Part shown: piece after piece, positions 27,896 to 37,111 of the stretch | Position numbering within the stretch: position 1 is the first letter of the stretch | Layout of the letters: every line of letters begins with the position of its first letter | From: Chitinophagaceae bacterium | Lineage (GTDB): Bacteria > Bacteroidota > Bacteroidia > Chitinophagales > Chitinophagaceae | NCBI GenBank assembly: GCA_947476485.1 | Contig: CANJQU010000010.1 | Span: 1-64,000, forward strand | Reading direction: 5' to 3' | Length of the DNA stretch: 64,000 nucleotides | Program-made: the position numbers and the translations under genes | Notes under the pieces: generated by a model | Database searches by the model: none | What the model was told of the DNA's origin: nothing | Seen by the model: the letters and a program-made list of their open reading frames with translations, nothing else

Positions 27896-29155
27896 TTACC
27901 GTATCTCTGTAAGCGCTTTTACCAGTGCTTCCATTTCGGTAGTGGTGGTAAAAACATTCGGAGTGATACGACAACCGTGCACACCTGCACCGTCTATAGC
28001 CACGGTATAGATCCTGTATTGATCAAGCAGCGTTTTTTGAAGCTCACCGGGTTTCATGCCTTTGATGCCCACATTGGCTATCCCGCATGAGCGGGTGGCA
28101 TCCGTGGGGGTATTGAGTATCACATGCGGCATGTTGCGCACCTTGTTTGTCCAGTAATTCTGCAGGTATCGCAGGCGGGCTTCTTTTCTGTCTGCGCCTA
28201 TTTTGTGGTAGAAGTCTATTGCGTTTGCAATGGTGAGATCGGTGGCTACAGGCAATGTGCCGGTATGGTTCAGCCGCTGAATATCTGTATCTTTCTTCGT
28301 ACTGTCTGCAAACAAAGGCCATACCCGGGGGATGTGGTCTTTCTTTACATAAAGCATACCTGCTCCCAGTGGCACACTGAGCCATTTGTGCAGGCTGGCT
28401 CCATAGTAGTCGCAATCCAGATCAGGTATAGAGAACTTTATATGTGCTATGGCATGAGCGCCATCCACCATCACAGGTACTCCCTTGCTGTGGGCCATGT
28501 CGCATATTTTGCGCACCGGCAGAATATGGCCGGTGATATTTATCATGTGGCACACCATGAGCAGCTTAGTTTGTGGAGTTATGGCATTGGCATAGAGTTG
28601 CACGATCTCATCATCGCTTTTAGGGTCCATTGGCACAGAGACTATCCTATTGGTCATGCCATAGCGTTTCGATACCTGTTTGAACATATCCAGCATAGCG
28701 CCATAATCCTGCTCAGCCATTACTGCCTCGTCACCCTCTTTCCAGTTCATGCCGCTTGTGATCATGTCCAGGCTTTCGGTTGTGTTACGTGTAATGATCA
28801 CCTCATCCCTACTACAGCCCACCAGCTCAGCCACCTTGGCCGCGGCCGCATTTTTATTGTCGAACTGTACAGTGCGCATGTAGTACGAACCCTGCATATT
28901 AACATCCCGCACATGGTCCAGGTACTTTTCCAGTATCTCCTGCGGCATAATAGAATAATAGCCGTTCTCCAGGTTTATATAATCGGGTTTCAGCTTATAC
29001 CCTCCCCTTATCGCGGCCCAGAAATCTTCATCCTGCGCCACGGCTTCGACCGGTAGGTTAGCCACGGACTTAACGATCTTACCGATCGAAGAATAACTCA
29101 CCAGGCTACCGAGACCGAGGAGGGATGTGCTTTTGAGGAAGGTGCGTTTGTTCAT
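27896..29155 (-). CDS. PLP-dependent aminotransferase class V (isopenicillin-N-epimerase-like), exported
   Basis: The 419-residue protein opens with KRTFLKS and a hydrophobic stretch, a Tat-like leader with KR instead of RR. The class V fold follows: ITRNTTESLDMI (phosphate loop), VDGAHAIAHIKF with the PLP-nitrogen aspartate, and YYGASLHKWLSVPLGAG with the Schiff-base lysine. Related proteins are annotated as isopenicillin N epimerase, cysteine desulfurase or kynureninase-like; the substrate here is unknown. A diverged fragment of the same gene lies at 29782-29897. Four bases separate its start from the end of the next gene upstream. Confidence 0.82.
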   Translation of the reverse strand: MNKRTFLKSTSLLGLGSLVSYSSIGKIVKSVANLPVEAVAQDEDFWAAIRGGYKLKPDYINLENGYYSIMPQEILEKYLDHVRDVNMQGSYYMRTVQFDNKNAAAAKVAELVGCSRDEVIITRNTTESLDMITSGMNWKEGDEAVMAEQDYGAMLDMFKQVSKRYGMTNRIVSVPMDPKSDDEIVQLYANAITPQTKLLMVCHMINITGHILPVRKICDMAHSKGVPVMVDGAHAIAHIKFSIPDLDCDYYGASLHKWLSVPLGAGMLYVKKDHIPRVWPLFADSTKKDTDIQRLNHTGTLPVATDLTIANAIDFYHKIGADRKEARLRYLQNYWTNKVRNMPHVILNTPTDATRSCGIANVGIKGMKPGELQKTLLDQYRIYTVAIDGAGVHGCRITPNVFTTTTEMEALVKALTEIR

Positions 29156-29158
29156 TGT

Positions 29159-29662
29159 CTATTTTTTCACTCTAAGGTATTTGCTAAATATGTCAATATA
29201 CCTATCATTAAATTGTACAATTGTAATATCCGTGTAGTCTATTTTATCCAGAGGCATTTCAAGAAAGCCCCCGGTACTAACATACTGTATACTAACAGCA
29301 TTTTTTGCTACCCGTTTTATTGGTCCAATTGTAAAATAACCATCGTTCAAAGCTTCACCTTCAATAATTACATTATGTCCAGTTGCCTTTATTGATTGGA
29401 AAACTGTATTCCAATTGGTTAAGTCAATTTTATAAGTAATACCAATTTTTTCCTTTTGTTTTTCCCAAAACATAATTTTATCTTGGTACTTATCATCTTT
29501 ATTGAATCTTACGCCGGAAATAGTTTCAATTGGAATAATCAGGAAACCCAGTACTCTAAAATCATCTACTTCCTGTAATAACAAAAATGAATTTGAATAG
29601 TCAAGAATATACCCTTTTGAGTTGCCTTTAAATTCATTTTTTTGTCTTTCAATCCGCACCAA
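29159..29662 (-). CDS. AT-rich hypothetical gene, possibly N-terminally damaged
   Basis: A 167-residue soluble product with alternating beta strands (GYILDYSNSFLLLQEVDDF, IIEGEALNDGYFTIGPIK); no family is recognised. The only in-frame start is a TTG at 29662. The same frame stays open upstream to a TAA at 29717-29719 and encodes a natural-looking HPIDILEKIKYHIDHKH, while an ATG at 29733 opens MFSLYNF in another frame. This suggests a frameshift near 29720, or loss of the original start. It is clearly more AT-rich than its neighbours and sits between an intact aminotransferase gene and a decayed piece of one, so insertion or rearrangement is likely. Confidence 0.55.
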   Translation of the reverse strand: MVRIERQKNEFKGNSKGYILDYSNSFLLLQEVDDFRVLGFLIIPIETISGVRFNKDDKYQDKIMFWEKQKEKIGITYKIDLTNWNTVFQSIKATGHNVIIEGEALNDGYFTIGPIKRVAKNAVSIQYVSTGGFLEMPLDKIDYTDITIVQFNDRYIDIFSKYLRVKK

Positions 29663-29781
29663 ATGTTTGTGGTCGATATGATATTTTATTTTCTCCAGAA
29701 TATCTATTGGGTGAAATTATAAAGACTGAACATAAAGCTATAATATTATTAATTTCCTGCAATATATGCGTACTTAGTTTA

Positions 29782-29905
29782 ACAGTGACACAGTGGTGTT
29801 GCGGGTAATGATCACCTCTTCTGCGCCTGCAGCCCACCAACTCCGCGACCTTGGCCGCGGCTGCATTTTTATTGTCGAACTGGACAGTATACATTTTATA
29901 AGGTT
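29782..29905 (-). pseudogene. Decayed fragment of a second aminotransferase V gene
   Basis: The minus strand encodes TVQFDNKNAAAAKVAELVG, identical over 19 residues to the intact aminotransferase at 27896-29155. After a frameshift it continues with EEVIITRNTT, matching DEVIITRNTT there. Nucleotide similarity extends over roughly 100 bases (about 28790-28880 in the intact gene) and then ends abruptly on both sides. It is therefore a remnant of a duplicated paralogue and not a functional gene. The remaining gap to 30049 shows no gene. Confidence 0.85.
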
Positions 29906-30049
29906 TCATTTTGCAAGCTTAAAGGAACCTGACTACTCTCTGAGGTTTCAAATAGAAACCTCAAACTTTCAAACGCCTCTTCTTTTCATCAATATTTTAA
30001 ACGCGATTGTTAAATTAGATATTAATTTTAGAAAGCTAAAGCAATATCA

Positions 30050-30640
30050 GTGAGTCTTATAAAATTCATCAAACGAAAAACTTCTCAAAAATACCGCTTC
30101 GAGCTGCAGTATGAAGGCAAGAAATGGGATGGGCTCAGGGGGATAGCGGAGCTTGGCCGGTATAGCATTATCGTAGGCCTTACGAAGACCTTCTGTCCCA
30201 ATGCGCGTGTGCTGGACCTTGGCTGCGGTGAGGGTGTGCTGCTGGAAAAATTTGGGTCGGCAGATTATGCATCTTATCTCGGAATAGACTTTAGTGAGGT
30301 GGCCATAGAAAACGCACAGAAGATCAAAAACGACAGAGCCAGCTTTGCCACGGGCGACCTGAATAAGCTGGACGTGGCAGGGCAATATGATGTGATCATC
30401 TACAATGAAAGCCTTTATTACCTCCGCAACCCGAAAGAAGCTGTACGTGCATTGTTCAAAAACCTGGCGCCCGGTGGCATATTCATCATCAGCATGGTTG
30501 ACAAGCACGGCAAGGAAGAAACCGGCCTGTGGATGCAAATGGATGAGATAATGGCACTACAGGACCGCAACAAGGTAACCAATGCTAAAGGGGACTCGTG
30601 GACAGTGCAGGTGTACAGGCCCAAAGAAGGCAACAAATAA
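30050..30640 (+). CDS. Class I SAM-dependent methyltransferase
   Basis: The 196-residue cytoplasmic protein has a Rossmann-like methyltransferase core: motif I VLDLGCGEGVLLEKF (about 60-74), YLGIDFSEVAIENA, FATGDLNKLD, YDVIIYNESLYYL and a post-core LAPGGIFIISMVD. The acceptor molecule is unknown. The listed start is GTG (MSLIKFIKRK). It stands 57 bases before the ccmC coding start, and a -7-like box precedes ccmC, so the two may be separate transcripts. Confidence 0.85.
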   Translation: MSLIKFIKRKTSQKYRFELQYEGKKWDGLRGIAELGRYSIIVGLTKTFCPNARVLDLGCGEGVLLEKFGSADYASYLGIDFSEVAIENAQKIKNDRASFATGDLNKLDVAGQYDVIIYNESLYYLRNPKEAVRALFKNLAPGGIFIISMVDKHGKEETGLWMQMDEIMALQDRNKVTNAKGDSWTVQVYRPKEGNK

Positions 30641-30668
30641 AGCCATTCTGCAATTGGGTATTTAATAT

Positions 30669-30676
30669 TACTTTTG
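30669..30676 (+). promoter_or_regulatory. Putative -7 box TACTTTTG before ccmC
   Basis: TACTTTTG fits TAnnTTTG and ends 22 bases before the ATG at 30698. It overlaps an in-frame TTG at 30674, which argues that the TTG is not the start codon. A CTG about 18 bases upstream is a weak -33 candidate. Confidence 0.45.
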
Positions 30677-30697
30677 CCAAAATTTTCAAATACCGGG

Positions 30698-31387
30698 ATG
30701 CGTAGCTGGGGGTGGAAAATAATCTGTATCATTCTTTGCATGTATGTAGTTGTCGCAGGCTTGCTGATGCCTGTGCCGCGGCTGGATATTCTCAATGAGA
30801 CCATACGTAATCTTTATTTCCATGTGCCGATGTGGTTTACCATGATCGCACTTTATGGCTGCGCTTTTTTCTATTCCATCAAGTACCTGCGCACCAGCGA
30901 CCTGCGCGATGATATTTATGCTGTGCAGTTCACCAATACCGGCATTGCGTTCAATATCCTTGGGTATGTTACCGGCATGGAGTGGGCTAAATTCACATGG
31001 GGGGCAGCCTGGGTGCCGGATGCAAAATTGCTGGGTGCGGCCATGAGCATGCTTATCTATTTCGCCTACAGCATACTGCGCAGCGGCCTGAAAGATGAAG
31101 AAAAGAAAGCCAAGATCGGGGCTGTGTACAACGTATTTGCCTTTGCAATGATGATCCCGCTGATATTTGTTATTCCCCGTATGGTAGACTCACTGCACCC
31201 CGGTAATGGCGGCAACCCGGCCTTCAAACAATACGATCTCGACAAGTATATGCGCTTTGTATTCTATCCGGCGGTTATCGGCTGGGCTATGTTTGGCATA
31301 TGGATCGCAACGCTGAAAGTAAGACTGGAGCTGGTAAGATACCGCAGGGAAAATGCTTTTCAATTTGAACTGGAAAAAACAAAGTAA
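30698..31387 (+). CDS. ccmC: Cytochrome c biogenesis / heme exporter permease, CcmC-CcsA type
   Basis: About 229 residues with six predicted membrane helices (for example IICIILCMYVVVAGLL, WFTMIALYGCAFFYSI, YNVFAFAMMIPLIFV). The tryptophan-rich periplasmic segment WAKFTWGAAWVPDAKLLG corresponds to the heme-handling WWD region of the CcmC/CcsA family. Conserved histidines flank it (NLYFHVPMWF and DSLHPGNGG). It delivers heme for cytochrome c maturation. ATG 30698 is preferred over TTG 30674, which lies in a promoter-like box. ccmD follows after one base. CcmA/B are not adjacent; the ABC ATPase at 13.9 kb may be a remote partner. Confidence 0.85.
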   Translation: MRSWGWKIICIILCMYVVVAGLLMPVPRLDILNETIRNLYFHVPMWFTMIALYGCAFFYSIKYLRTSDLRDDIYAVQFTNTGIAFNILGYVTGMEWAKFTWGAAWVPDAKLLGAAMSMLIYFAYSILRSGLKDEEKKAKIGAVYNVFAFAMMIPLIFVIPRMVDSLHPGNGGNPAFKQYDLDKYMRFVFYPAVIGWAMFGIWIATLKVRLELVRYRRENAFQFELEKTK

Positions 31388-31388
31388 T

Positions 31389-31595
31389 ATGGGCAAACAC
31401 CTGTTAACTACTATATTTTTATTATTAATAACTGGCGTTAGCGCCAGCGCGCAAACAGAAATGGCTGATACCCTGCGATCGAACGGTAAAATTTACGTTG
31501 TGGTTGTGGTATTAGCTACTATCTTTGCGGGGATTTTTGCGTACCTCATAATGCTTGACCGCAAGATCGGTAAACTGGAAAAAGAAAATAAATAA
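31389..31595 (+). CDS. ccmD: CcmD-family small membrane protein
   Basis: The product is 68 residues: an N-terminal signal-like hydrophobic segment ending in SASAQ, a short linker, a transmembrane helix (VVVVVLATIFAGIFAYLI) and a charged cytoplasmic tail RKIGKLEKENK. This layout and the position one base after ccmC match the Bacteroidota CcmD-family proteins that assist heme transfer. A start 12 codons earlier, inside ccmC, is less plausible than the ATG used here. Confidence 0.8.
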   Translation: MGKHLLTTIFLLLITGVSASAQTEMADTLRSNGKIYVVVVVLATIFAGIFAYLIMLDRKIGKLEKENK

Positions 31596-31627
31596 TTTAA
31601 TTATCTCACACTAAAATTCAAGAAAAG

Positions 31628-33061
31628 GTGGAAACAGTAAAGCCAGCACATCACGCTCATTACAGCTTTTTTCATGGGGTAGAACGCAATTTTGACAAAG
31701 CTTCAAAATATACCCGCTTCGAATCAGGCATCCTGGAGCAAATCAAGGCCTGCAATTCGGTATATCGTATGAAGTACCCGGTACGCATCGGCGACAAAAT
31801 AGAAGTAATCGAAGCATACCGTGTGCAGCACTCACATCATAAGCTCCCATGCAAGGGCGGTATACGCTATAGCATGGACGTGAACCAGGACGAAGTAATG
31901 GCACTGGCTGCGTTGATGACCTACAAATGCGCTATAGTAAATGTACCGTTTGGTGGTGCAAAAGGTGGTATCAAGATCGATCCTAAAAAATATACTCCAT
32001 TCGAACTGGAAAAAATAACCCGTCGTTATGCATCTGAGCTGGTGAAGAAAAACTTCATAGGCCCTGGCATTGACGTTCCTGCACCTGACTACGGTACCGG
32101 CGCCCGCGAAATGAGCTGGATCGTAGATACTTACGCTTCCCTGAAACCAGGTGAAGTGGATGCACTGGCATGTATTACCGGCAAACCGGTAACGCAAGGC
32201 GGTGTTCGCGGCCGCACCGAGGCTACCGGCCTTGGCGTATATTATGGTATCCGCGAGCTTTGCCACATAGCCGAAGACATGAAGAAGATCGGCCTGACTA
32301 CCGGCATTGAAGGCAAGAGGGTGATCATTCAGGGCTTAGGAAATGTGGGCTATCATGCCGCGAAATATTTCCAGGATAACGGAGCTATTATTGTTGGTCT
32401 TTCTGAATACGAAGGTGGCATCTACAACGAAAAAGGCCTGGACGTATATAAAGTCGTTGATTTCCGTAAGGCAACAGGTTCTATCCTCAACTACGAAGGA
32501 GCTATCAACTTCAAGAATGGCGCTGAGATACTGGAGCAGGAATGCGACATTTTGATCCCGGCGGCACTTGAGAACGTGATCAACGGCAGCAACGCATTGC
32601 GCATCAAGGCGAAAATAATAGGTGAGGCTGCAAACGGCCCGCTGACACCGGAAGCAGACGAAATACTGGACCGCAAGGGTGTACTCGTGGTTCCGGACAT
32701 GTATTTGAACGCAGGTGGTGTTACCGTATCTTATTTTGAATGGCTGAAAAACCTCAGTCACGTACGTTTTGGCCGTATGGACAAGCGCTTCAGCGAAAAT
32801 CAGAATACTTTCCTGCTGAAATCTGTAGAAGACCTGACCGGTAAAAGAGTTTCTGACATTGAGCGCGAACAATTACTGCACGGCCCTGATGAGGTAGACC
32901 TCGTTTATTCCGGCCTGGAGGACACGATGATCAGTTCTTACCACGAGATCCGCGATGCATGGATCAGTCATAAAGGCGCTGTAGATATGCGTACCGCAGC
33001 ATTCACAGTAGCGATCAACAAGGTGGGTGTATCATACGAAGAACTGGGTATATTCCCATAA
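31628..33061 (+). CDS. gdhA: Glutamate dehydrogenase (Glu/Leu/Phe/Val family)
   Basis: The enzyme reversibly interconverts glutamate with 2-oxoglutarate and ammonia using NAD(P). The 477-residue protein contains the catalytic region [11 protein letters not shown] and [14 protein letters not shown] (about 72-117), then [18 protein letters not shown] and a C-terminal Rossmann domain starting [14 protein letters not shown] (about 233). The start is a GTG 32 bases after ccmD. A strong terminator follows. Leucine-dehydrogenase activity is less likely given length and motifs, but cofactor preference is not settled. Confidence 0.9.
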   Translation: METVKPAHHAHYSFFHGVERNFDKASKYTRFESGILEQIKACNSVYRMKYPVRIGDKIEVIEAYRVQHSHHKLPCKGGIRYSMDVNQDEVMALAALMTYKCAIVNVPFGGAKGGIKIDPKKYTPFELEKITRRYASELVKKNFIGPGIDVPAPDYGTGAREMSWIVDTYASLKPGEVDALACITGKPVTQGGVRGRTEATGLGVYYGIRELCHIAEDMKKIGLTTGIEGKRVIIQGLGNVGYHAAKYFQDNGAIIVGLSEYEGGIYNEKGLDVYKVVDFRKATGSILNYEGAINFKNGAEILEQECDILIPAALENVINGSNALRIKAKIIGEAANGPLTPEADEILDRKGVLVVPDMYLNAGGVTVSYFEWLKNLSHVRFGRMDKRFSENQNTFLLKSVEDLTGKRVSDIEREQLLHGPDEVDLVYSGLEDTMISSYHEIRDAWISHKGAVDMRTAAFTVAINKVGVSYEELGIFP

Positions 33062-33106
33062 TTCAGTTTCCAATTTTCAGTTGGCAGTTGCCGGCTATCT
33101 AATATT

Positions 33107-33143
33107 ACAAAGGCTGTCTTCGGGCAGCCTTTGTTGTTTTTGT
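33107..33143 (+). terminator. Terminator after glutamate dehydrogenase
   Basis: ACAAAGGCTG (33107-33116) pairs with CAGCCTTTGT (33125-33134) around an 8-base TCTTCGGG loop, followed by TGTTTTTGT. This is a convincing rho-independent terminator. Confidence 0.9.
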
Positions 33144-33204
33144 AAAAAATGTGTGGGTATCATAAAGTCTCTTTTCTAAATTTATGATTTAATTCCCTTT
33201 TCAA

Positions 33205-33726
33205 ATGCGCAAAGTATCTGTTATTATAGATAAGATCACAAATAGTATTGAAGACGCCGTCACAAATAACAGTCATGATACGGAAATAGTAGTCGTTTCG
33301 CAACCAGACTTAAAAAGCATTACTAAAAAAGATGGTTGGCGCTTTAACTGGAAAACTGAACATAAAAATGAAACAAGAACTATTTATAAGCTTACAATTT
33401 CCGGAGATGTAACCATACAGGGTCTTATCAGTTTAGAGCCCATGGATAACTATGTTGAAATGCACCTGATTGAAACAGCTCCTCACAATTATGGACAGGA
33501 TAAAAAATACCTCGGCGTTGCCGGTAATTTAGTGGCCTTTGCTTGTAAAATGAGTTTTGATTTAGGCTTTGAAGGGTATGTTGCTTTTACGTCTAAGACA
33601 GAAATTATACAACACTATGCAGACTCACTAGGCGCAACGTTAATTTTCAGAGATAGAATGAGTATTTCAACAATTCCTGCTAAAAAATTAGTAAATTCGT
33701 ATTATAAAGACTACTTCAATGGCTAA
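33205..33726 (+). CDS. GNAT-like protein, first gene of a conserved-looking two-gene unit
   Basis: The 173-residue product has no signal or membrane segment. The C-terminal two thirds read as an acetyltransferase-like (GNAT) fold: a strand VEMHLIETAP, YLGVAGNLVAFACKMSFDLGFEGYVAF as the CoA-loop/helix equivalent, and HYADSLGATLIF. The N-terminus is IIDKITNSIEDAVTN. I recall similar protein/small-protein pairs in other Bacteroidota, but no described function. It overlaps the next gene by eight bases (ATGGCTAA), so the two are translationally coupled. The unit is markedly AT-rich between strong terminators, which suggests horizontal acquisition. Toxin-antitoxin function is only a guess. Confidence 0.6.
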   Translation: MRKVSVIIDKITNSIEDAVTNNSHDTEIVVVSQPDLKSITKKDGWRFNWKTEHKNETRTIYKLTISGDVTIQGLISLEPMDNYVEMHLIETAPHNYGQDKKYLGVAGNLVAFACKMSFDLGFEGYVAFTSKTEIIQHYADSLGATLIFRDRMSISTIPAKKLVNSYYKDYFNG

Positions 33727-33901
33727 TAAAAATCAATATTACGATCTGGATGAAATTGGGTTTATTGGAACGCAGAAAAAAACGTCTTTGGCTCAACAAA
33801 AACAAGATGCAATATTGACTGCGCAAATCATAAAAGCTGAAAAATCCGGCAAGATTATTCCCTTTCCAAAAACGTTAAACAGAAGGGCTAAAGCTGTATA
33901 A
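33719..33901 (+). CDS. Small partner protein overlapping the GNAT-like gene
   Basis: A 60-residue, basic, hydrophilic protein. Its start codon lies inside the end of the preceding gene (8-base overlap). It contains QYYDLDEIGFIGTQ, then a helical charged part (LAQQKQDAILTAQIIKAEKSGK) and ends in RRAKAV. Size, basic charge and coupling fit an accessory or antitoxin-like protein, but no family is assigned. A 25-bp stem terminator follows. Confidence 0.55.
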   Translation: MANKNQYYDLDEIGFIGTQKKTSLAQQKQDAILTAQIIKAEKSGKIIPFPKTLNRRAKAV

Positions 33902-33966
33902 AGTATTAAATACAATTAATAATATCCGCGTCCACGCCGGATGGTATACAAACTTATAATACATGC

Positions 33967-34020
33967 CAATATTAAAACAACAAAGGTTGCCTTCGGGCGA
34001 CCTTTGTTGTTTTAATATTG
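33967..34020. terminator. Bidirectional terminator with UUCG tetraloop
   Basis: A 25-bp stem (33967-33991 with 33996-34020, one G-U-type mismatch) is closed by TTCG, with A-rich and T-rich arms giving T runs in both directions. It separates the GNAT-like pair from the convergent broken gene. Confidence 0.92.
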
Positions 34021-34084
34021 ATGGCAAAATTGACATTTCGGAGGTCACTATAAAGCTCTGCATTGGCGCTGTCGCACCAAAAGT

Positions 34085-34672
34085 CTATTTTTTGATAGCG
34101 TATTCTTTTTTAGTTGCAGTAGCTTTCCTTCCCTTACCATAAAACGTTTCCCCATTCCATTGGTAGTACAGTTTGTTATTCCGAAAGTATGCCGAGTCAA
34201 TACAGGCGGCGGGATAAGCGGCGGGATAAAGCTTTGTTTTCCTGGACGACCGTAAACTCTGTACCGTTATATCTTCATCATAAATGTATGCAACCAGGTC
34301 AGAGTCCAGATTTATCGCAATGTAGTTGCTGATCTGGCTCGGCTTGCCGCCTTCGTAGAGTGGTAAAAAAACTCCCGTCCAACAAGGGCTTCCGCATCCT
34401 ACTTTCAAAAAAATGCAATCTTTGTTTTCGGAAATAAGCTCAGGCTATCCAACATGCCCTATTTCGGACGAATAAAAAGCATCATCTAAACGGTTTGTTT
34501 TTCCACTATTATTCCATTCTACGTAATGCTTATCTCCATCCGAGCAAAGCCGGATACTGCGGTTAGCCGGGGTGACCAAAGTATTGCAGTTGGCAACACC
34601 TGTTTGTGCTGAAACAGAGAAATCACCACAAATGAATACTTGCGAGTAGAATAGTAATTGAAGAAAACGCAT
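34085..34672 (-). pseudogene. Exported protein gene interrupted by an in-frame TAG
   Basis: From ATG 34672 the frame gives a signal peptide (MRFLQLLFYSQVFICGDFSVSAQ) and runs 75 codons to a TAG at 34445-34447. The same frame then continues without a break (PELISENKDCIFLKVGCG and so on) to a TAA-type end at 34085. The total would be about 195 residues with several cysteines. The simplest reading is one secreted protein with a single nonsense change at codon 76; read-through is not excluded. The family is unrecognised. Confidence 0.7.
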
Positions 34673-34754
34673 TCCGTATGTAAAAATAGGTTGAATACGG
34701 CTGCAAATTTGATATTTTGTATTTACATGCCTTTAAACAAATTAACTATTTACG

Positions 34755-34762
34755 TACCTTTG
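34755..34762 (+). promoter_or_regulatory. Putative -7 box TACCTTTG before aconitase
   Basis: A perfect TAnnTTTG match lies 37 bases before the ATG at 34800. A TTT (not TTG) lies 20 bases upstream at the -33 position. This is probably the aconitase promoter. Confidence 0.55.
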
Positions 34763-34799
34763 CACACTGAAACAAAAAAACGCTTAAAATTCTTCCATA

Positions 34800-37076
34800 A
34801 TGGCATTCGATATCAATCTGATCCAAAAGATTTACCAGCAATTACCGGGAAAAGTAGCTGCTGCCCGCAAACTGTTAGGCCGCCCGCTGACGCTCACAGA
34901 AAAAATACTGTATTCCCATACCTATGATGCGCCTACAAAGGCTTATGGCCGCGGGCATGATTATGTGAATTTTTCGCCCGACCGCGTGGCCATGCAGGAT
35001 GCAACAGCACAGATGGCTTTGCTCCAGTTCAGCACATGCGGCCGCGACCAGGTAGCCGTGCCGAGCACCGTGCATTGCGACCACCTGATACAGGCCAAGA
35101 CCGGCGCTGTTGCCGATCTCGCTACCGCAATGGACGTGAACAAAGAAGTTTATGATTTCCTTGCTTCTATTTCAAATAAATATGGCATCGGTTTCTGGCG
35201 CGCAGGCGCTGGCATCATTCACCAGGTAGTGCTTGAGAACTATGCATTCCCGGGTGGTATGATGATTGGCACAGACAGCCACACACCTAATGCAGGCGGC
35301 CTTGGTATGGTAGCCATAGGCGTAGGCGGTGCAGACGCAGTGGATGTGATGGCAGGCCTGCCATGGGAGCTTAAAATGCCCAAGGTTATCGGCGTGAAGC
35401 TCACCGGCAAAATGAGTGGCTGGACATCCGCTAAAGACATTATCCTGAAGGTTGCAGGCATACTCACAGTAAAAGGTGGTACCGGCGCTATCGTAGAATA
35501 TTTTGGCGAAGGCGCAGACAGCCTGAGCTGCACCGGCAAGGGCACTATCTGCAACATGGGTGCTGAAATAGGGGCTACCTGTTCTGTTTTCGGTTACGAT
35601 GAGAAAATGGGCGACTACCTTCGCGGCACCAACCGTTCAGATGTGGCACAACTGGCGAACGGCGTGATGAAAGACCTCCGCGCTGACCAGGAAGTATATG
35701 ACAACCCTGAAGCATTCTTCGATCAACTGATAGAAATAAACCTCAACGACCTGGAACCACATGTGAATGGTCCGTTCACGCCTGACCTTGCTACGCCCAT
35801 CAGCCAGATGGCTGCAGCGCTGAAAGAGCATGGCTGGCCTGAAGATGTGGAAGTTGCCCTGATCGGCTCCTGCACCAACTCTTCTTATGAGGACATTTCG
35901 CGTTCTGCTTTTATTGCAAAGGACGGTATGGCTAAAGGTCTGAAGGCAAAAAGTGAGTTCACCATAACCCCTGGCTCTGAAATGGTGCGTTATACCATAG
36001 AGCGCGATGGATTGCTGGATACTTTTGATAAAATGGGCGGTGTGGTACTGGCCAACGCTTGCGGACCATGTATCGGTCAGTGGGCGCGTCACGTAGCCGA
36101 CCCTTCCAAGAAAAACACGATCGTAACTTCTTTCAACAGGAACTTCGCAAAGCGTAATGACGGCCTTTCGTCTACGCATGCATTCGTGGCGTCTCCTGAA
36201 ATAGTTACCGCATTTGCACTTGCCGGCAAGCTGTCATTCAACCCGCTTACCGATACCATTAAGAATGAAAAGGGAGAAGATGTAAAGCTGGCTGAGCCAC
36301 AAGGCTACGAAATGCCGCCACTGGGCTTTGATGTGAAGGACGCAGGTTACCACGCTCCTGCTACAGATGGCTCTAAAGTACAGGTACTCGTAGACCCTAA
36401 GAGTGATCGCCTGCAGTTACTGGCACCATTCGATGCTTGGGACGGCAGGGACCTTACCGGTCTGAAACTGCTGATCAAAGCATTTGGCAAGTGTACTACT
36501 GACCACATCTCTATGGCAGGTCCGTGGCTTAAGTATCGCGGCCACCTCGACAATATCTCTAACAACATGCTGATAGGCGCTATCAATGCCTTCAACATGG
36601 ATACCAATAAAGTTAAGAACCAGCTTTCCGGCGAATATGGCGAAGTGCCTGCAACCGCCCGTGCTTACAAGGCACATAACATAGGGAGTATCGTAGTAGG
36701 TGATGAGAACTATGGTGAAGGCAGCAGCCGCGAGCACGCAGCTATGGAACCCCGCCACCTGGGCGTTCGCGCGATACTTGTAAAGAGCTTCGCACGTATC
36801 CACGAAACCAACCTGAAGAAACAAGGTATGCTGGCCATCACCTTCTGCGACAAGCAGGACTACGACAAGATACAGGAAGATGACACCATTGATATTATCG
36901 GCCTTACCGAGTTTACACCGGGCGAACAGCTTACCTTAGTGCTCAACCACAAGAACGGTAACAAGGAAGAAATAAAAGTGAACCATACCTACAACGAACA
37001 ACAGATAGAGTGGTTCAGGGCAGGAGGCGCACTCAACGTGATCCGTAGCGAGTTTGCCGCTAAGGTAATGGCGTAG
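34800..37076 (+). CDS. acnA: Aconitate hydratase
   Basis: The TCA-cycle 4Fe-4S enzyme converts citrate to isocitrate. The 758-residue length and sequence resemble the mitochondrial-type aconitase rather than AcnB. Cluster cysteines are in [10 protein letters not shown] (about Cys358) and [10 protein letters not shown] (about Cys421 and Cys424). The substrate region is [20 protein letters not shown]. The C-terminal swivel domain carries [17 protein letters not shown]. It is a single gene with its own promoter-like box and a clear terminator. Confidence 0.95.
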   Translation: MAFDINLIQKIYQQLPGKVAAARKLLGRPLTLTEKILYSHTYDAPTKAYGRGHDYVNFSPDRVAMQDATAQMALLQFSTCGRDQVAVPSTVHCDHLIQAKTGAVADLATAMDVNKEVYDFLASISNKYGIGFWRAGAGIIHQVVLENYAFPGGMMIGTDSHTPNAGGLGMVAIGVGGADAVDVMAGLPWELKMPKVIGVKLTGKMSGWTSAKDIILKVAGILTVKGGTGAIVEYFGEGADSLSCTGKGTICNMGAEIGATCSVFGYDEKMGDYLRGTNRSDVAQLANGVMKDLRADQEVYDNPEAFFDQLIEINLNDLEPHVNGPFTPDLATPISQMAAALKEHGWPEDVEVALIGSCTNSSYEDISRSAFIAKDGMAKGLKAKSEFTITPGSEMVRYTIERDGLLDTFDKMGGVVLANACGPCIGQWARHVADPSKKNTIVTSFNRNFAKRNDGLSSTHAFVASPEIVTAFALAGKLSFNPLTDTIKNEKGEDVKLAEPQGYEMPPLGFDVKDAGYHAPATDGSKVQVLVDPKSDRLQLLAPFDAWDGRDLTGLKLLIKAFGKCTTDHISMAGPWLKYRGHLDNISNNMLIGAINAFNMDTNKVKNQLSGEYGEVPATARAYKAHNIGSIVVGDENYGEGSSREHAAMEPRHLGVRAILVKSFARIHETNLKKQGMLAITFCDKQDYDKIQEDDTIDIIGLTEFTPGEQLTLVLNHKNGNKEEIKVNHTYNEQQIEWFRAGGALNVIRSEFAAKVMA

Positions 37077-37111
37077 TTGAAATTCTAAAAATGAAAATCC
37101 AAATTCCAGAG

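Noticed and set aside
34445-34447. TAG as a recoded sense codon
   Set aside because: Several intact genes in the window stop at TAG, and no suppressor tRNA or recoding element is visible.
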